Made by a program: the position numbers and the translations under genes
In this document: positions 61,723 to 64,000 of the stretch, one piece after another
How the letters are laid out: every line of letters begins with the position of its first letter
Position numbering within the stretch: the stretch's first letter is position 1
The notes under the pieces: generated by a model
Told to the model about the DNA's origin: nothing
The model's database searches: none
Seen by the model: only the letters and a program-made list of their open reading frames with translations
DNA from: Saccharothrix syringae
Lineage (GTDB): Bacteria; Actinomycetota; Actinomycetes; Mycobacteriales; Pseudonocardiaceae
NCBI RefSeq assembly: GCF_009498035.1
Contig: NZ_CP034550.1
Coordinates: 2,480,001-2,544,000 of the forward strand
Direction of reading: 5' to 3'
Length of the DNA: 64,000 nt

Positions 61723-62550
61723 ATGTCCTCCATGAGGACCATCACCCTGAACAACGGCGTGACGATGCCGCAGCTCGGCTTCGGTGTCTTCCAGGTGTCC
61801 ACTGAGGACACCTACGCCGCCGTCGCCGAGGCCCTGCGGGTCGGGTACCGGAGCGTCGACACCGCCGCGGCCTACGGCAACGAGGAGCCGGTGGGCCGGG
61901 CCGTCGCCGACTCGGGCGTGCCGCGCGACGAGGTGTTCGTCACCACCAAGCTGTGGAACTCCGACCAGGGCTACGACGAGGCGCTGCGCGCGTTCGACGC
62001 CAGCACGGCCAAGCTGGGGCTGGACCGTTTGGACCTGTACCTCATCCACTGGCCGGCGCCCGGGCAGGACCGCTACGTCGACAGCTGGCGCGCGCTGGGC
62101 AAGCTCTACGCCGACGGCCGGGTGCGCGCCATCGGCGTGTCCAACTTCCACCCGGAGCACCTGGAGCGCGTGGTCGAGGCGACCGGCGAGGTGCCGGCGT
62201 TGAACCAGGTGGAGCTGCACCCGTGGCTCCAGCAGGAGGAGCTGCGCGAGTACAACCGGAAGCACGGCATCGCCACCGAGGCGTGGAGCCCGCTGGCCCG
62301 GGGCGGCGAGCTGCTGGCCGACCCCGTGGTCACGTCCATCGCGGACAAGCACGGCCGCACGCCCGCGCAGGTCGTGCTGCGCTGGCACGTGCAGCTGGGC
62401 AACGTGGTCATCCCCAAGTCGGTGACGCCCGCCCGCATCGCGGAGAACCTGGACGTGTTCGGCTTCGAGCTCGACGACGAGGACATGGGCCGCATCGCGG
62501 GCCTGGACCGCGGCGTGCGCACCGGCCCGGACCCCGACCGGTTCGGCTGA
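61723..62550 (+). CDS. Aldo/keto reductase
   Basis: A 275-residue AKR-family reductase. The catalytic tetrad is visible in SVDTAAAYGNE (Asp and Tyr), TTKLW (Lys) and LIHWPAP (His), and the coenzyme-binding end IPKSVTPARI is present. Substrates in this family are broad (2,5-diketo-D-gluconate, methylglyoxal). The start ATG 61723 has AAGGGG upstream; ATG 61732 is possible. Confidence 0.93.
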   Translation: MSSMRTITLNNGVTMPQLGFGVFQVSTEDTYAAVAEALRVGYRSVDTAAAYGNEEPVGRAVADSGVPRDEVFVTTKLWNSDQGYDEALRAFDASTAKLGLDRLDLYLIHWPAPGQDRYVDSWRALGKLYADGRVRAIGVSNFHPEHLERVVEATGEVPALNQVELHPWLQQEELREYNRKHGIATEAWSPLARGGELLADPVVTSIADKHGRTPAQVVLRWHVQLGNVVIPKSVTPARIAENLDVFGFELDDEDMGRIAGLDRGVRTGPDPDRFG

Positions 62551-62553
62551 TCC

Positions 62554-63072
62554 TCAGCCCCGTCCCACGTCGACCGGGCCGCCCGAGCGCCAGTACTCGC
62601 CGCCGGCCCGGTCGAGCAGCCCCTCGTCGACCAGGTACCGGCGCACGGTCACGTGGTCGACCTCGCCGCCGTCGCACCACTTCCCGAGCACGGCCACCAC
62701 CTCGCGCTCCGGGTAGCGCCTGCCGGGTTCGAACGAGGCGCACACCCGCTCCAGCACGGCCCGCCTGCGCCCGCGCTGCGCGGGCAACCGGACGAGCCGT
62801 CCGTCCCGCACGAACGGGTCCTCGCGCACCCGGTCCGCCGCGCCGAGCCGGGCGGCCTGCCCGAACAGCTCCTCGCGCACGCGCCACCCCGGCCCGTCGG
62901 CGTCCACCAGACCGGCCGCACGCAGCCTGCGCAGCGCGTTTTCCACACGCCGGGTGTCCAACCGGGTCGTGTCAACGACGTCCGCGGCGGTGCGGGCACC
63001 CAGCACGAGGGCCGCCACCACGCGCAACCGCTCCGGTTCCGCCAGCAGCCCGACGAGAGATTCAGGGGTCAC
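62554..63072 (-). CDS. DUF2087 transcriptional regulator
   Basis: A 172-residue protein. The N-terminal half is a winged helix (about 1-70, PERLRVVAALVLGARTAADV), and the C-terminal half carries the DUF2087 motif (VLERVCASFEPGRRYPEREV, DHVTVRRYLVDEGLL, GEYWRSGG). It probably binds the inverted repeat before the divergent gene at 63135. Its stop is three bases from the convergent reductase stop. Confidence 0.85.
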   Translation of the reverse strand: MTPESLVGLLAEPERLRVVAALVLGARTAADVVDTTRLDTRRVENALRRLRAAGLVDADGPGWRVREELFGQAARLGAADRVREDPFVRDGRLVRLPAQRGRRRAVLERVCASFEPGRRYPEREVVAVLGKWCDGGEVDHVTVRRYLVDEGLLDRAGGEYWRSGGPVDVGRG

Positions 63073-63108
63073 GTCGTGAGCTAACCGGAACCAGGCTGCT
63101 CGTGCACC

Positions 63109-63131
63109 CGTATTGAGGGCGGACCTTAATA
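63109..63131. promoter_or_regulatory. Inverted repeat upstream of the cyclase-like gene
   Basis: GTATTGAGG, five bases, CCTTAATAC: nine-base arms with one G-T mismatch, A+T-rich for this DNA. It lies between the DUF2087 regulator and the cyclase-like gene and overlaps the promoter region, so it is a likely operator. Confidence 0.6.
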
Positions 63132-63134
63132 CGC

Positions 63135-63932
63135 GTGCGCACTGATCACCTCTTCCCCCTGGCCTCGGTGGAGCCCGTCTTCGGCATGCCCACCGAGCAC
63201 GCCCGCAAGTTCCAGCAGGTGGCCGCCGAGCAGGACCTGGTCATCGACGTGCGGGCCACCAACCCGCACGCGGTGGCCTGGCTGCGCGCGGGCGCCCTGC
63301 CCAAACCGGAGGCCGTCAAGGCCAAGACCATCAACGACCTCGACGTCCGGCTCGGCGCGCCGGCCGGGCAGCGCGGCCTGGTCGGCTACTTCCCGCCGGC
63401 CTTACCGCGGTACGACCTCAGCGACCGCCTGCTGCGGCGCTACGACCAGCGGCGGATCGAGTTCGACGCGCTGCGCGAGAAGATGGCCGCGTTCGAGCGG
63501 CGCGACGAGTACGTGGTCCGGGAAGGGGTCGTGCACGGCTACGACCACCGGGGCGCGCTGCGCCCGCTGACCGGCGACCACGACGTGTTCGACATCCACG
63601 CCTCCGGCGGGCGGCCGCTGAGCGAGCGCCGCTACGACCACGCGGTGGCGACCATGATGTCGATGCGGATGGGCGTCACGCACGGGGCCCACATGTACTG
63701 GCGGCCGACCACCAAGTCCGACCTGGCGATGTTCGAGTCGATCGCCCGCAGCCCCGACCCCAAGCTGCGCTTCCACCCCGACGGCACGCTGACCGCGGGC
63801 GACTACCGCCGCTTGAACGCCGGGATGAGGACGATCACCAGGCCCGCCACGGCCGCCCGGCCGTACGCCAGGGTCTCCAGGGTCGGCAGGCCGAGGGGAC
63901 CGGTGTCCTCCGCGTCGGTGATGAACAGCTGA
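63135..63932 (+). CDS. Anthrax-toxin/CyaA/ExoY-type nucleotidyl cyclase-like protein
   Basis: A 265-residue protein whose core aligns with the catalytic domain of CyaA, edema factor and ExoY. TNPHAVAWLRAGALPK (about 42-57), K57 and K64 with the family spacing (K58 and K65 in CyaA), PLTGDHDVFDIH with the metal-binding D148 and D150, and GVTHGAH (about 180-186) follow in the family order. At the general-base position (His63 in CyaA) there is Lys62, and the Asn cluster after the histidine is replaced by MYWRP, so activity is doubtful. There is no signal peptide. The last 40 residues overlap a minus-strand gene. Confidence 0.65.
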   Translation: MRTDHLFPLASVEPVFGMPTEHARKFQQVAAEQDLVIDVRATNPHAVAWLRAGALPKPEAVKAKTINDLDVRLGAPAGQRGLVGYFPPALPRYDLSDRLLRRYDQRRIEFDALREKMAAFERRDEYVVREGVVHGYDHRGALRPLTGDHDVFDIHASGGRPLSERRYDHAVATMMSMRMGVTHGAHMYWRPTTKSDLAMFESIARSPDPKLRFHPDGTLTAGDYRRLNAGMRTITRPATAARPYARVSRVGRPRGPVSSASVMNS

Positions 63933-64000
63933 CCGTAGAGCAGGAGGAGGGCGACGCCGTAGCAGCGGGCGTGGTGGTGTCGCCAGGCGAGCACGAGGCC
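63803..64000 (-). CDS. C-terminal part of a membrane protein, cut by the window end
   Basis: The frame is open from the window end at 64000 to a stop at 63803. It has two hydrophobic segments (CYGVALLLLYGQLFI; AAVAGLVIVLIPAF) and a positive end (KRR). Third positions are almost all G or C, as in real genes here. It overlaps the last 130 bases of the cyclase-like gene on the other strand, so one of the two 3' ends is probably not as drawn. Confidence 0.6.
   Translation of the reverse strand, partial: GLVLAWRHHHARCYGVALLLLYGQLFITDAEDTGPLGLPTLETLAYGRAAVAGLVIVLIPAFKRR

Noticed and set aside
1..64000. tRNA genes, rRNA genes, insertion sequences and prophage genes
   Set aside because: I looked for T-loop-like GGTTCGANTCC with acceptor stems, transposase-like DDE frames and terminal repeats, and found none; GGTTCGACTCGCG near 49265 is part of the 22-bp repeat.

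Overview
The window is very G+C-rich DNA with strong G/C preference at third codon positions, frequent GTG starts, 4-bp stop/start overlaps (GTGA, ATGA), TANNNT -10 boxes placed 6-7 bases before start codons (leaderless mRNAs), paired XRE/DUF397 genes and a CebR-type sugar regulator. This points to a filamentous actinomycete, most likely of the Pseudonocardiaceae/Saccharothrix type; the genus is inference. I saw no rRNA, tRNA, prophage, IS element or CRISPR array.

Region 1 (1-11,543) is a cobalamin (corrin ring) locus: cobL (cut by the window start) and cobM, cbiD, cobK, a cobIJ fusion with cobH and cobG, then a B12 riboswitch and cobN. It combines CobG and CobN of the late-cobalt aerobic route with CbiD of the other route. 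A zinc-ribbon/GIY-YIG-like gene sits between cobM and cbiD. Region 2 (11,544-12,347) is non-coding: a large two-tier hairpin and a ten-unit array of an exact 22-bp repeat.

Region 3 (12,348-29,330) is for plant polysaccharide use: cebE-cebF-cebG-bglC-cebR, then a secreted GH74 xyloglucanase with a CBM2. Both transcription units carry the same perfect 16-bp CebR-type palindrome. A divergent xylR(ROK)/xylA-xylB pair with its own operator would take the xylose released. A STAND NTPase/WD40 protein, a LapA-like protein and a P-loop kinase lie between.

Region 4 (29,350-36,291) has XRE/DUF397 regulators, a ZIP transporter and small stress-type genes. Region 5 (36,436-45,404) is a tightly coupled operon: GmhB-like phosphatase, GT9, two GT4-like proteins, GmhA, a 53-codon ORF, HldE-like kinase/nucleotidyltransferase, SDR and P450, followed by an Orn/Lys/Arg-type decarboxylase. 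It encodes nucleotide-heptose synthesis and transfer in a Gram-positive setting. Region 6 (45,424-54,576) has stress-type dehydrogenases, small membrane proteins, a two-component system and an ABC exporter. Region 7 (55,053-60,850) makes UDP-glucuronate and UDP-xylose (UGDH, UXS) with GT2, GT9 and a carbamoyltransferase. Region 8 (to 64,000) has a winged-helix regulator, an aldo/keto reductase, a DUF2087 regulator and an anthrax-toxin/CyaA-type cyclase-like protein.

Three genome-scale patterns stand out. First, a 22-bp repeat unit occurs at three intergenic sites; at two of them three units face three inverted units, giving hairpins with arms of 66 bases exactly between convergent genes. Second, about ten transcription units carry GNNT-N14-16-GGGTA promoters of the sigma-B/sigma-F type, most of them exactly 9-10 bases from the start codon, so a general-stress regulon can be read from the sequence. 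Third, several small ORFs (29, 53 and 78 aa) are joined to their neighbours by 4-bp overlaps.
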